Assembly: GCF_009905375.1 (NCBI RefSeq)
Contig: NC_133657.1
Coordinates: forward strand, 41,845,853-41,909,852
Length of the DNA: 64,000 nt
Source: Apium graveolens
Taxonomy: Eukaryota; Streptophyta; Magnoliopsida; Apiales; Apiaceae
Direction: 5' to 3'
Shown here: piece by piece, positions 10,478-23,614 of the stretch
How positions within the stretch are numbered: the first letter of the stretch is position 1
Layout: each line of letters opens with the position of its first letter
The notes under the pieces: model-generated
Told to the model about the DNA's origin: nothing
The model's input: the letters and a program-made list of their open reading frames with translations, nothing else
Database searches by the model: none
Position numbers and translations under genes: made by a program

Positions 10478-13400
10478 GTCGAGGTGTTGCATGATCAATG
10501 ATTATGCTACGCGGCATAGAGGAAATTAGAAATTATGATTATAAATTCCGTAAGAACGCGATTATGGTTGACTTATTAAAGTATCAAACATGGAAGCATG
10601 ACGCTAAAAATACAAGACTTACATGGCAGGGATGAAACAAGAAGTTATGACGGAAAATTCAACGAGAAGACAATTATGCTCAAATTATTAAAATGTTAAA
10701 GGTATTTCCAGAGGATATTTTTCGAATCTATCATCTGACGTGAATCTGGAATCTGTTACTCGAGCCCTGAAAGTATGCATAAGTGAAACATAGATGGCGG
10801 TCAACGGCGTCATTCTTTTTCCACGACTACATATACTCTTCTCGATTCTTGAATATGCGCGAGCTTCTTTCAGTGATAAATATATGAGACAAGAAGGAAA
10901 TAAAATTTATTGTATTCTTTCCAAATTATTTCTCTTCTAAAAATATTGCTTTCCGATCGAGACAAGCAGTGTTATGATGTGACGCTTTGTCGAAATGATG
11001 AAGATTCTGGTGGGACGCCACCTAATCATGTGTTGTATGCCATATAGTACGAAAGACTGGCCATCTTGAGTACTAATATGGTTGTCTCATTTATATCCAA
11101 ATCATCACTCACTCTTCCTTCTTCAATAATGATTTATTGACCTATGAATTCTTTCTCTTGTTTTATTACACTGTTGTTCTATACACAGCTTTCCCATCAA
11201 AATCATATATACAAATTATCTTCTTGTGTAAGGCCTATTCTTTGAGTGTTTTAAAAGAAGTGAAATGACCTCGTATTGCAGATGAAGTTACATGTTGAGT
11301 ATGAATAATTACAAGCCATTAAATGGTGGACATTTTCGTGCAATGAAGAATCGCTATGCCAATAACGTGGTTATTACGAAGACATCAAATCAGAAGCGGA
11401 AATCTGTATATATGATACGTTTCAAGTATGAGATGTTGGTGTGAATTAGAGTAGTTAGAAAACCGTATGAGGTAAATTAATCATAGAAATAAGAAAGTAA
11501 AGTTGAGTACACCAGACGAGGCAATAGATTAACGGGACAACAGAAGTAGATGAAGGAATTCTCAATAATGACCCAGACAAGCGATTAATACATAAGAAGG
11601 TGAAGCACACTTCAATCTTGTGAGAAATACTTGTCATAAAGGTTGAGAGTCAAAGAAATTTGTTCTTCAAGAAATTGTTAGGCTTCCCAACTTGAGCAAA
11701 TGAGTTATGGTAAATTTGGCACTCATGACTGAGCCAGCGACGAAGGTTCCGTATAGAAAATATAAATAGAGATAAAGAACTGGTGATCCAATTGCGTCAA
11801 ATCTTCTAAGAAGTAATGCTTTAGAACCAAATGAATTTTCATAGAATATGATAGTGTGGATTGGGATAATGTGTTGGTTATCAGAAATTAGACAAGTTAA
11901 CTAATGAGAAGAAACGTATATTCTCAAGGGTAGAGGATTTGTTTGATCGGTTGAAAGATGCAGTATAGGTTCTTAAAAGTATCCATATACAAGTATGAGC
12001 CGTGGGAAATAAGATTAAAAGATTTCTTTAGAACAGATTTATGAACAGGTATAAGTGATATGAATTGTTAATTAGAGAGCTTGAAAAAAAATTGAAGTTG
12101 AAGAATCCTGGAATAAAGTTTTTGAGAAACAACAGAATAATTTTATATTCATTAGTGGAGTTCCGAGATATTTTCAAGGAATAAATGAAAGGTATGGTTA
12201 TGTCCCTAGTTTGATCAAAAGATGTATGCCATGTTAGTTAGTGGTATATGTAGGTATTAGTATAATATGTTCTGAAATATGGTGAAATGATGAGTTCATG
12301 GTGGTGAATTCATGTGGTTGATTGGTTGTTTGATTGATTGTTCGTGTTGGCTTGAGTCCGACTGGTAGTCCATAATATAGAGGAGATGCTGCCCAAATTT
12401 TTAAAAATACCCTACTTTTAAAGGCAAAAGTATACTTCCATGTGTTATTAATATTCCTGTTGATACTCCAAATGATTGCGATCTCGATTTTTGAAAGAAG
12501 TGGTTGTAGCCAAACTGACTTTATATGATTGATCTTTAATCTCATTTAGCTAGTCATCACTTGGTTCCATTGATCAATTATAAGAGTTAATTGGTTAATT
12601 TTACCAACTTATGGTCAGTTAGATGGAATTGATTCCAATTAGATTAAGTCAAATTCTGATGTGATTTTTAGTTCCGAAATCAAAGCAATGAGGAATTTGG
12701 AGGAAGTAAGGACACCGGTGGAATTCAGAAGTTTAGCAGAATTAGCGTGTTGTTACTGCAAGTGTCCGAGGCTTAATTGGATGAATATGCCCTTTGTAAT
12801 AGATAAAAGAATTAAAAAGTTATTTGCACATGCGAGTGAGAAGAACGTTTTCAAGAACTAAAGGGTCAAGATAAGAGCCAAGAGAAGGAAGAAAGAGAAT
12901 GAAGAAGAGAGGTTGAATAAAGAAGAGATTGGAAACTAAGACAATATGGATGTTGTTAGACGATTAAAGAAATTTTATCATCTGTAATAAAGTTTTATAA
13001 AGGATTTGAAGGTATACCAATATAGAACGACAATGTAATAAAAATTATTCCAAAATACCGGAGAACTCGCGAATACAAGTATTTTATATAAGCTGACAAT
13101 GTTAGCATGTGAACTAAAGAGGGAGATGTTTTGATTATGCAGGAAAGACGATGTATAGCGGGCATAGACCTCAATAATTTAGAACATATCTTCAATACGA
13201 AAAAGCCAAAGATGTGACAGAGAATAGTTGGAGTGGATTGAAAATGAAAGTTGTACGATTATTGATTAAGTGAGTAAGGCTAAGGAAATAGCTGTCAATG
13301 GATTTTGATAGTTCTGTTAACAAGAATCCAAATATTTATTAATAGGAAGCTTTCATTCCAGTATTAGTAACAGAATGGTTTATCGAATGATAACCAAATC

Positions 13401-15298
13401 AGTATAATGAGAAAGAAGGGATCGCTTATGTAAGGAAGAGACAATAAATAAGGAGAATGAAGAACTTAACTAGAAAGGGAAGTGGAATCAAAAGGATGAT
13501 AAAGAAATTTTATAAGATTGTCCAGGATATAAATAAGTTATGAATGTCAGGGTGCCAGAGTTAATGTAAGGAATGGAGTGAAATGTCTATATTTGGAGAT
13601 AGGAAATTCATTCTGAGACTACGATTAGATATGGAAATTTAAACGAAGACATTGATTGACATGGAATAAGAATGGAAATAGAAGGACATGTAAGTAAATG
13701 CCATATTCATTGAAGAATCAAAGCCAGCATCAGAAGTGAACCTATTGCCGTAACCTTTCCAAAAATGAGTATAGCTCATTAAGGAGCGATATAGAGAATC
13801 ACTTGAAAACCAGAAATGAAGAAATCATTATTAAATTATTAAGGATAGGTTAACTAAACCCAGCCATTCTTAACGAATACTTTACCTGAGGAATAAGTTG
13901 ATATTGCTACAAGGAGATTGTGGTGCGCTATCAGATTCAAGTATGGATGGGAATTGATCGATATTATTACTTAACCAAATATTTTTGGACAGAAGTAAAT
14001 TGAAGAACTTGATGAAACATTTGTAAATTGATATAGGGAATGCATCCCAGGAATACGATTAAGTACCGGGGGCTAAAAGAAATATCTAGTGATTAGACAT
14101 GAAGAGAAAATGGAGGAAAACGTCAGTTGAATCATTACTGATAGGTTGTCCCAAACCTAGTCATTCTCTTTTATTAATGAACTACTTGTCCAATAAGTGG
14201 GTTAGTTACTACTTGAAGAAATGGGTTAGTTGCTACTTGTCCGGGAATTGATTATAAATGATCAATACTATTTGATTGGAGATTTGATAGAAATATTTAG
14301 AATACGGTGAATTATGTTAAACCATAATAGTATATACCACTCCTAGATGAACGAACATTAAGTCAGGGAGAACTAAAAGAGAGGAATTTGGCTAAACATC
14401 GTTAACTCAAGGGATTCAAGTTATTCCAAGAATATGATGCAAGACATGGATGTCAAAGAAGACTTTCTAATAATATGACATAAAGAAAAGAATAAAGGTT
14501 ATATATGACTAGATGTCAAGGAAGAGCATTGCAGTTAGTTTCATATAAGAACTCCTTAGAACCAAAATAAATGATAATATGGGTTAGAATACGCGGGTGA
14601 TGCCTCCAGGTTAGTTTATTTTCTTCTATATAGTAAGAGATTTTCGCTCGGCAGATATACTCGATTGTGGTTAAGGTATGATGATAAGTTTGTGCGTCAA
14701 TCATATCCAGTTGAGATTTTCTCTAGTAATTTCGAGAACGTTAGAAATCGAATCTGCCATGGCTTCAGCATATCATTCGCAAATGGACAAGAAGATTAAG
14801 GGAACGATTAAGGAGCCTCGAATGCGATCGGAAGTGATTAAAAATTAGGTTAATTGAACAAAAAGACATGTGGGAATGAGGTTCAACAACCAGTAACTAT
14901 TGAAAACGTTCATTAGCACGAATTACTAGATATAGAAAGAAAAAAGAATTAATATGCATTGTATTGTTCCTTTTGAGACTGTAAAATAGGCAAGTGAGTT
15001 GGCTTCACCGCCACTCATATAGCAGGTTCATAGGGTGTTTATATATGTATACTCAGGAAGAGTAACTTAGCTCCATTATATATATAAAATGGAGGCTTGA
15101 ATTGAGTTATATGAGCAACTAATGGAATACAACGCCAGCCAGAGGCTGTTGAGTAATGATTGATGTGCAATTTAAAGTTTATGAAAAGTTGTAAGGTTGA
15201 AGGATCAACCTGAGAAAATGAAAATGAGATACTTGAATATATCATTATCTGATCCTTAGTGTGATTTTGAGGACATAATCCTTTTAAGGGGGGAAGGA
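10478..15298 (+). pseudogene. T2 internal region: decayed chromovirus pol
   Basis: No long frame survives, but chromovirus landmarks appear in order on the plus strand, across many stops and frameshifts. They are a protease-RT linker and EPATKVPYRK-like block (11669-11760), the RT block before the active site (DLFDRLKD-like, about 11930-11970), the RT/RNase H connection (RTPVEFRS, about 12700-12760), the integrase end motif (YHSQMDKKI-like relic of YHPQTDGQSE, about 14770-14810), and the ELALPP/HNVFHVSML relic (about 14995-15060). The segment 10478-11640 shows no recognisable gag. The element's 5' part presumably lies to the left of T1, outside the window. Confidence 0.75.
15283..15298 (+). 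other. polypurine tract of T2
   Basis: The sequence TTTTAAGGGGGGAAGGA directly precedes the LTR start TGTAATATCCGGGG. The arrangement mirrors T1 and confirms plus-strand polarity. Confidence 0.88.
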
Positions 15299-15954
15299 TG
15301 TAATATCCGGGGCATAGCGTGTAATTATTTTTATTAATAAATGATTATTATTTGATTATTATATGATTATTATGTGAATTTTAGTGAATTATCTGATGAT
15401 TGATAATAATATTCAGATGTTTATATATGATAAAATGTGAGTATATTGATTTTATTATATCCAGAATAAAGTACAGATAATTATGGTATTTTCCTGGTAA
15501 TTTTGGAGTGATACATGAATTTATAATGATTTATGAATTTATTAATTATTCTCTGAATAATTACAAAATTATTTTATAAAGACGGAAATTGTCCAACTTC
15601 AACCATTTTTACGTTTTTACAACCCGAAACTCTTCGGAAAACTCCTTCCCGAGCTAATCTGATAATTCCGAACATTTTCCGTGTTTTAACTTCTTCGATC
15701 CGGAATACGGTTTGGCCCATGCGCGTCCCGGCGTAAGATTTTCGAGACGATAATCATTTCTATAAAGCAACAAAACCAGTATTATCGAAAGATGGGATAA
15801 TATTACATTATTTTCGTATTAAGTGTTTTATAAAAAGTCCGATTTTGATAATGATCCAAAACAGGTATCAAATTGGATCATTTTTTAGTTACTTAGCGGC
15901 TAAGTAACCTATTTTTCGATCCAATACGATCCAACGTGTATTATTTTGTATAAC

Positions 15955-15962
15955 TATAAATA
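15955..15962 (+). promoter_or_regulatory. putative TATA box in the T2 LTR
   Basis: TATAAATA lies about 125-320 bp downstream of the GC-rich module (15635-15830) that is shared with the T1 LTR upstream of its own TATA box. Confidence 0.5.
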
Positions 15963-18082
15963 CCATTTATTTATTATTTAATTATTATTTTATTATATAA
16001 AAATCAGAATATATAAATAAAAATCAGAAAATTCCTTGAAAGTGTTCTTGGTGTTCTTGAGAATCAAAACATGATTTTGGTCTGATCTAGAAACCAAATT
16101 AGGGCGTGTTTGTAACCAAATCAAAGCTATCGAGGAGCTCTACACATTTATATCATCAAAAGGTACCTCAGATCAGTGATTCTTGAAACTCGATTTTAGG
16201 GTTTATGTTCGAAATTGGGGGATTTTGATTTAAGAATCGTTTGATGATTTTGGTGCTTCAGTAAGCTTTATCATTAAATTTGTAGTTGATTGGTATATAG
16301 AATTAGTAATTATAACCCCTGGAAGTGTTAAGTCGAGTAATATGGTTTTGAACAAATTTAATTTTGATTTTCTGGGTTGTATATTAATTATTACATGATT
16401 AGGGTGCCATGAATAGGTTGTAGATGAACCAGGCTTTAATTTCGTATATAGCTTGTTAATTTTGATTGAGTTTTTTGATAAATCGACATTTGGACGGAAG
16501 TTTGCCGGCGTTGCCCGGTTTTGATTGGAAAAGTTGATTGGGGAGGAGTCGAACGTTTCTGCTGCTTGTTCTGGATTGATGGAGATGTAAGGAAAGTGTT
16601 GGGGCTAAAAAACGATTAAAAGTATATCGTTTTTGGCATGATCAGAAGGCTCTCCGGACTCGGTGGAGCCACCGGAATCTGAGGAGTTTTCCCAGAAATC
16701 GGCCTACTTCAAACCCGGCCCGGTTGTGTTCTTTGTTGACCCGTTTTCGGAAAATTTTGACCCGGATTTAATCTGATTTTCCCCAAATCCAGTTTCTGTC
16801 AACTGTTTTTGGTATTTTCTGTTATAAAGTTTATTCAAAAATCATTTCTAAATTCTAAAAATCATTTTAAAATTCGGAATTAATTTAGTTAATTATTTTA
16901 AATAATTAACTAAATTATTTTAATTTCATAAATTTATTTTCTTTATTATTTTCAAAAATCTAAATTTGATTTAGTTATTTATAATTTATTTTAATTAATT
17001 ATTTATGGATTTAATTAATTAAGTAATTCATTTAATTATTGATAATATATAAGTAAATAAAATATAATTATTTATAATTAAGCCAAATAATTATTTAAAA
17101 ATCATTTTGAGCTTTTAAAAGTTTTATAAAGATATTTAAAATTCAAGTTATATCATTATTAATTGAATTATTCTCATTTTATTCATATTAAATCAACCGT
17201 GCGTCCGTCAGAAAAATATTCTGATTCCGATAAAAATACTTTCGAAACCAAAATTCTTTTGTATCAAAAGATCATTTATTTTGCAAATCGTTCTGAGTCA
17301 ACTATTGATCCATAAGTACCCCTTTTGACCCGATTTCAATTCTAGAAGTATCGAGACCTATCTTTTGGCTATTCAACTTATGTGTTACATGAATTATGTG
17401 ACTACGTGTTATATGAATAACATAATTATGTGCTTTATATGTACGTGTTATGTGAATTATGAGCTAACGTGTCTATTAAACTTTATATGATAAAAGATGA
17501 TCCTTATCTTTTATTATCGGGCGGGTAGATGATAAGGATAAACGTATAGACTAGACAATTATATATTATCAGTTAATTGAGTGGTATCTTTTATGATAGA
17601 TACACATAGTTCGAGGCATTCAAAGCCAGACAGAGATTGTAAAAGTAAAGCATGATTATGTGTAGTAATGAAACGAATGGATTCAGAATAGAGATAAACC
17701 TGATATGGTGATTGACAAGAAAGGTCAGGTAGCCTATCAATGAAAATACATATACATCAGGACTGAGTGATATGGAAAATAGCTAAAGATCATAGGATTA
17801 TCAATTGATGCAAGTATTCCTAAACCTTCTTATGATATACTGCAAATACTTCATTCCCATTCTAAGTTTATAATAGTTAAATGTTTTCATATTTCACTAC
17901 AATTACTCTTATTTATGCAAGTACCTTTTTTGATATTGTTCCTTGATTTTGATTCATCTCTTGAGTGAATACCCATTATTTCGGGTTATTTACGAACCCT
18001 GAATCGAGATATTTTGAAATCAAAGTGATTTGACATCAAAATACTCTATGGACTGGATGGTTACGATGAGGGTCAGGAATGA

Positions 18083-18140
18083 GCTGGACCCTAAGGGCCA
18101 GAGATGGCTGGACCCTAAGGGCCAGAGATGGCTGGACCCC
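18083..18140 (+). repeat. 24-bp tandem repeat in the T2 LTR
   Basis: Two full copies of a 24-bp unit starting GCTGGACCCTAAGGGCCAGA and a third partial copy lie side by side. A CTGATCAGCAG motif follows at 18222-18232. Confidence 0.85.
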
Positions 18141-18949
18141 TGATTATTAGGCCATAGTACCTGGGTACCCTATATGTTGGTGGGTCTATGCGGTTGGGTA
18201 TAGATCCGCACTATATCCTGACTGATCAGCAGGTTATAGTGCATATGTTGGTTCTAGTGTCCAGTCTAATTTATTGTTGATCGCCATTAACAACATTCCT
18301 TTTTGGAAAGTTATGGTTACAAAAACAAACAAAGATTTGATTCAAGAAATAAATCAGTGAAACGTTCACTGTTCTTTTACAGAGAAATATGATTTATGAT
18401 TAAGGGCCAATGAGGGCCGATGTTTTATTCGCCCAACTGTTTTAAATAAATAAAGATGTTTTAAAATCATTTAAAGATTGTTTCCAGAAGTTTCTTTGAT
18501 CTGATACCCAGAAACCAATTATGATACTTGTTGGGCATTTTTGGCTCACTCTTGCTTTGTGAATTCTTATTTCTTTTAGTATCAAATGAAGACAAAAGCG
18601 AATAGCTCTTAATAGACAGCAAAAGTGGAGAGATCCCAGCTGAAGGAGTTTGGAGGTGTCAAAGTAATTAATACGAGGAAGTTAGTAAAGAGGTAATAAA
18701 TATGTATTTAGTTATTGTAACTTTAGAAGGTTAGATTCTTGTTTCATACCATAACCTGTAAGCGATCCGGAATATTGAGGGGTTGTCTGTATATTTGTTT
18801 TAATATACAGACCTATATTGTTTAAAGTTATTTGGTGACACCCAATCCTAATCCCGGATTTGGGGCTTTTACAAAATCAGTCATTGATTAAAAATAAATC
18901 TTGGAAATCCTCGAGATGTACTCTGTATCTGCAGGCTTTCTAATCTCCA

Positions 18950-19742
18950 GGTTTTCTGCACTTCACAATATTTTCAATCCTATCGAGTGTAAGAACCACT
19001 TAACAGTATTTCTAAAAATAATACTCCATTTCCTTTCACGGATAACTAACGTCTAGTGCACGGGTCTGATTCACAGATGATTAGTTCCGCTCTCAGGCCT
19101 TCGTATTATACCCGTACAAACCACTGTTAAGTTTTCTACCAAATATAATCAACTTCACTAGGAATCCTTGAGGTCTTCACACTAATTCTGATAACTGCTT
19201 CAAATGACTCCAACCTTATTCCTTCGATTCCTGAACATATTAATGCACTTTATACGGTTCATTGTTGATGTCTTCTTTACTGCAGCTAACAGAACCTTTT
19301 GTGTATATGCCCAATAAACAATCTGTACTGATTCTGGTGGAATATAGATTATTTTAAAGTCCTTGTCCTATGTTGAGTTATTCAAACCAGTATTGTTGAG
19401 TTATACATACAGCTTCAATCTTGCTCAATAGATTAATAGTTGAAATTCTTTCCATAGCAGTTGATACTCTTTCACCTACACAAAATTACAAGGCATTTTA
19501 TATTTATAATTAACTCTCCCATTTTGTATATTTTTCTAGTAGTTAACATGACTTGGAAATAACTAAAACTCCCAAATCCCCCATCTATTCTAGTATACAG
19601 AATGTGCTAAATACTTATTCATATAAGCTACTCTTTCAACGGATGGATAATGTGGTCATCCATTGAAAGGTACAAAATCATTTAACTTATTTACTTAGAG
19701 TGTTTAGGTAAGTTATCATCAAGCCTGCAACATATTCCTTAC
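18950..19742 (-). repeat. diverged SIRE-like copia LTR remnant
   Basis: The right part (about 19470-19742) aligns by eye with the right part of the element A LTRs (28860-29181). Shared pieces are the ACACAAAATTACAAGGCAT-type segment, TAGTTAACATGACTT, GTGCTAAATACTTATT, ATAAGCTACTC, a degenerate GGTCATCC motif, and the end CAACATATTCCTTACA. No polypurine tract or internal copia sequence adjoins it. The left boundary is not resolved; 18874-18950 shows nothing recognisable. Orientation is assumed from the A and C elements. Confidence 0.55.
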
Positions 19743-19779
19743 AGATTGCGAACCCATAGGGACTTGAAAGGATTAATCT

Positions 19780-20290
19780 TGTCCAACATTTTTACCGGCG
19801 AATGGACCATCAAGAAACAGCTTCCACTTTCCTGGATTCTGAATGAGTTGTTCTTCAGGGGTAAAATCCTCCGGCTCTGAGATAGTGCATTCGACCATGA
19901 AGTCTGCTAGTGCTTGAGCTTTTATAGATGTTCGGGGACATACTCAAGGTCGTGCTCCCCAAGTTTAATAGACCAATCCACAACTCTTCCGGAAGCTTCC
20001 GGTCTAGTTAGAATTTTCTTCAGCGATTAAACAGTTACCACTCGCACTGTTCGGGCTTGAAAGTAATGTCACAATTTTTGGGAGGCCATGACCAGCCCAT
20101 ATGCGAACTTTCATCGTTAGAATATCTTGTTTCTGCATCCTCAACGCATGAGAGATATAGAAAATTGGATGTTGATTTCCTTCATGGTTTTTAATAAGTA
20201 GAACTCGCAGTGTTCGGGTGGACACAAAATGATAGAGCTGAATGGTTTCCTTCAGATCATGTCTCATTAGGAAAGGGGCCCTGGTGAGAC
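19780..20290 (-). pseudogene. Tat RNase H and second (archaeal-type) RNase H start
   Basis: The RNase H part has HPIFYISHALRMQ (20004-20267). Further downstream (19790-19910) a broken frame reads ADFMVECTI, then a P-EEQLIQNPGKWKLFLDGP-like stretch. That pattern (tether, then W..F.DG) marks the extra RNase H domain carried by Tat elements. Homology stops near 19780, where flanking remnant LTR sequence begins. Confidence 0.65.
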
Positions 20291-20498
20291 ATTATTTTAT
20301 TTCTTCGAAGGCTTTCTGACATTCGGGGCCCCGCTCTAGATTCTTGGATCCCTCAAGTACAGCGAAGAACGACAATGCTTTCTCGGCTGATCTTGAGATG
20401 GAGCGCCAAAGGGCTACCACTCTCCCGGTTAGTTTCTGAATATCCTGAATACATATCGGGGCCTACATATTGATAACAACTTGGATTTTTTCTAGATT

Positions 20499-21077
20499 TT
20501 ACTCTATCCCCCGAGCACTAACCATGTAGCCCAGAAATTTACCACTTGCTACTCTGAACGTGCATTTTTCCGGATTAATCCTCATGTTGTTCCTTCGCAT
20601 AGTTTTGAAGCATTCTCTTAAATCTTTGGCATGATCTCTGAACAGTGATTTCACAATCATATCATCCACGTAGGCTTCCATATTTTGACCAATCTGTTCT
20701 TTGAATACTTTGTTCGCCATCCTTTGGAACGTGGCTCCGGCATTCTTAACTCCAAAGGGAATTTTAATGTATGCGTAGGTTCCCTACGTAGTTATGAATG
20801 CTGTCTTCGGAATATCCTTACTATTTATGGCAATTTGATGATAACCAACAAGAAAATTAAGTAACTGATATCTAGCCATGGCATCTATTAGCTGGTCGAT
20901 GATGGGATGAGGGTAATGGTCCTTCAGACAAGCCTTGTTCAAATCTGTGTAGTCTACGCACATCCTCCAATTCATGTTTGCCTTTTTTACCACCACCGTG
21001 TTAGCAAGCCAATCAAGATACTCAATTTTTTCAATGAATTTCGCTTTCAGTAGTTTCTCCACTTCAGCCTCAATCAC
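20499..21077 (-). pseudogene. Tat reverse transcriptase fragments
   Basis: The segment 20784-21077 carries the N-terminal RT blocks (KLLKAKFIEKIEYLDWLANTV; WRMCVDYTDLNKAC; HPIIDQLIDA; LVGYHQI; KTAFITT). The segment 20499-20720 carries the catalytic AYVDDMIVKS motif and KCTFRVASGKFLGYMVS. An in-frame stop at 20784-20786 (TAG) and sequence changes between the pieces separate them. RT copies RNA into cDNA in the family; this copy is inactive. Confidence 0.85.
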
Positions 21078-21452
21078 TTTCTATCATTCGGCAGCAAACT
21101 TCCTATTCTTTTGTTTGACTGATTTTGTCTCGGGTTGAACATTAAGGAAATGTTTAGCCGTCTTGGGATCTCAACCGGGCATATCTTCTGATCCCCATGA
21201 AAACACATCATTGTACCATCGAACGACTGCAATGACTTTTTCTTATAGATCTGCCTCCATGTTCTTCCCTATGCGTACCATTTTACCCGAATAACCAGCG
21301 TATAGCTCAACCTCTTCGACTTCTTCTCCAGGTTCGGCAATGCAACATGACAAATCTGCCCCAAATTTTTCTAACTTAATGTTCAGGGTTCTATCGGCTG
21401 CCACTCGATTAGGCTTCGGCCCGCTTCCTTTTTCGGTCTCATCTAGCCCTTC

Positions 21453-21927
21453 TTACAACTGATATTTCTTAAAATCTTTTAGCATGATTATTCGGGCGAT
21501 CTTTTGATCGGCCCTCATTTCACCCACTCCCTTCTCCATTGGGAACTTTAGCTTTAGGTGGGGAATAGATTCCACTGCTTCAAAAGTGGACATAAATGGT
21601 TTCCCCATAATTGCGTTGTACAGACTTTTAATCTGAACCACATAAAACTTCACCTGGTTAACAAGGAGGACTCGCAGAGTGATTGTACCTTCGAACTGAA
21701 TAGGGTGTTCTCCAAAGGCATAGAGGTGCTTCATTACAGGGCTTCGGTTGTTCGCCCACCAAATTCATCTTACAATATGTCTTGTGGAAGAGGATATTGG
21801 CTGAACTACCAGTGTCAACCAGTACTTTCCGGATTTTGTTTTTCCCAATGAGAGGGTTGATGACCAGAGGTTCTTCATGAGGGAAAATTACGTCCTCGTA
21901 TTCTTCGGAACTAAATGTCATTGGCAT
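21453..21927 (-). pseudogene. Tat aspartic protease fragments
   Basis: The piece 21658-21927 includes the retropepsin motif KVLVDTGSSANILF; the piece 21453-21734, in another frame, continues with ITLRVLLVNQVKFYVV and YNAIMGKPFMSTFEAV. A frameshift lies in the overlap near 21660-21730. Order relative to gag (right) and RT (left) fits a minus-strand Tat polyprotein. Confidence 0.83.
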
Positions 21928-21966
21928 GTGCTACTTTGCTGGACTGAATTTATAGAGATTATACAC

Positions 21967-23560
21967 TTATTGAGCATACTTTTTCTTCACAGTCTTGCTG
22001 TCACGATCCAACACACTACCCCTAAAAATCATTTTTACTTTGCCCCTAATTTTTTCTCTCCTCTCAGGTTCCTCACCTTTGAGCTCCTCCTCTCTGTGGT
22101 CCTTCTGGTCCAGTCTATCCCTTAAGTCTTGGACGAACTGGTTCAATTCCCCTTCTTTGATCATTCGTCCTATTAGCGTTTTGAGGTGGTAGCAATCATA
22201 GGTGTTATGCCCCTTGTCTCTGTGGTAATCACAGTATTTGTTAGGGTTTTTCTTTTGATTTGGGACCTTCATCTTAGCTGGCCGAACGAATCTTGGCTTC
22301 TCTTTAATCTCATGGAGAATCTTGAAGATCTGCGCGTTCAAAGGAGTAAACGTGATCCAATCTCTATCTCGACGTCGTTCAGCCCCTCGGTCGGATGCTT
22401 TCTTACAATCTTTTATGTTATCCCTTCGGACACTGGCAAACCTAGAGGGGTAGTCATACTTTTCAGTTCGCTTCGCCCGATCATCCCTTCGGAAGTCTTT
22501 ATAACCCCTTATACTCTCTATTTTCCTTCGTATATTTTCTCCCCTCACATGGATATCATTAAGGAATTTGGGGGGAGGAATCATAAGGAGAGGAGCAAAG
22601 TTTTTTACCGTTGTAGGGGTCTAGCCCCGCCGTGAGAAAGTCAACAGCTTTAACCTTATCCAAGTTGGTGAACATCCCAACTTCTTCTTTGAATCCAGCC
22701 AGATAGCCTCCTAGCTCTTCGTTCGCCCTCTGTCTGTAATGAACCAGGACTTCAGTGTCATTAGCCCTTCAGCACATATGGGAGTAATATTTCAGAAACT
22801 TCCTATTTAGCTGCTTGTACGAGCCGATGGACCTCGGGACTTGTACCACATTGAGGCTGTTCCTTTCAGTTATATTTTGAACATCTTACGCAGCATGATG
22901 TCATTGTGACTCATACCCATCATCAGTAATTCATACTTATTACAGTGATCTTCAAGATCGCTTTTCCTAAGAATTCGCTCATCTTCAGAAACTGCCTCTC
23001 TTCGCCCGGTAGGGGATGGTACTGCTCAACTTCTTCCGTCACAATCGGCTCCTGATCGACTCTCTTGCTGCCAAACTTCACTTTCTCCAGCCTACTTAGC
23101 CTGATTCGGGACCCATCAGGTTCTTTGTTCGAATTTGAGAGGTGTTTGAGCGTTTTCTCTTGGGGTTCGAATCAATGTCGGACTCATCTTCTTCGTTATG
23201 CCCCCTTTGGTCTTTCATGGGGTTCGATTCAATGTCATCATCCTTCATCGCCTCATGGAGTTCCTTCTCCTGTAACTCAATTTCTTCCATTTAAAGTTGT
23301 AGAGCTTTCACTCGGAGGGCATCAACTTCCCTTCGCCCTAGCTTGGGCTTCTTTTTCCTTATGTTCGTTCTGCGTCTCTTTGCCCCTTTTTGCCGCTAGC
23401 TTCTCAGCCTTGATTTTGAGCAACAAAGCTTCTTCATCGTGGATCAGTTTGAGTACTCCGTCGGCGTCGACTAACGATTATTTTAATGTTTGTCGCCCGT
23501 CGTGAGGAGTGAAATCAGGAGGTATTTTATCGTTACTTGTGTTCGTCATTCTCTCGGTAA
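21967..23560 (-). pseudogene. Tat gag remnant
   Basis: The best piece (21967-22584, 205 codons) has TPLNAQIFKILHEIK, then NKYCDYHRDKGHNTYDCYHLK, a CCHC-like zinc knuckle typical of Tat gag, and then a charged region. Upstream (22640-23070) the capsid-like region is broken by stops. An acidic N-terminal piece lies at 23096-23290. Open frames on the opposite strand here are shadows. Confidence 0.8.
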
Positions 23561-23614
23561 CTCGTAAAAAATTCTCGTATTTCCCAGACGATGCCAAATA
23601 TTACGCCTAGATTT

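Larger units (their letters stand above)
15299..18873 (+). repeat. 3' LTR of T2 (about 3575 bp)
   Basis: It starts TGTAATATCCGGGG right after the polypurine tract and ends CCCGGATTTGGGGCTTTTACA-like at 18873, matching the terminal layout of the D LTR (CCCGGATTTGGGGGTGTTACA-like). It has a TATAAATA box at 15955-15962, an AT-rich central tract (about 16860-17170) and a short tandem repeat at 18083-18140. No partner LTR is in the window, so the right boundary rests on the conserved end motif. Confidence 0.85.

Noticed and set aside
10690..10790. A second protease/RT linker relic (FPED-like) in T2
   Set aside because: The match is a few residues only, and the better counterpart is at 11669-11742.
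21558..22635. Plus-strand frames across the Tat gag and protease
   Set aside because: They are shadows of the minus-strand gag and protease, which have recognisable motifs.
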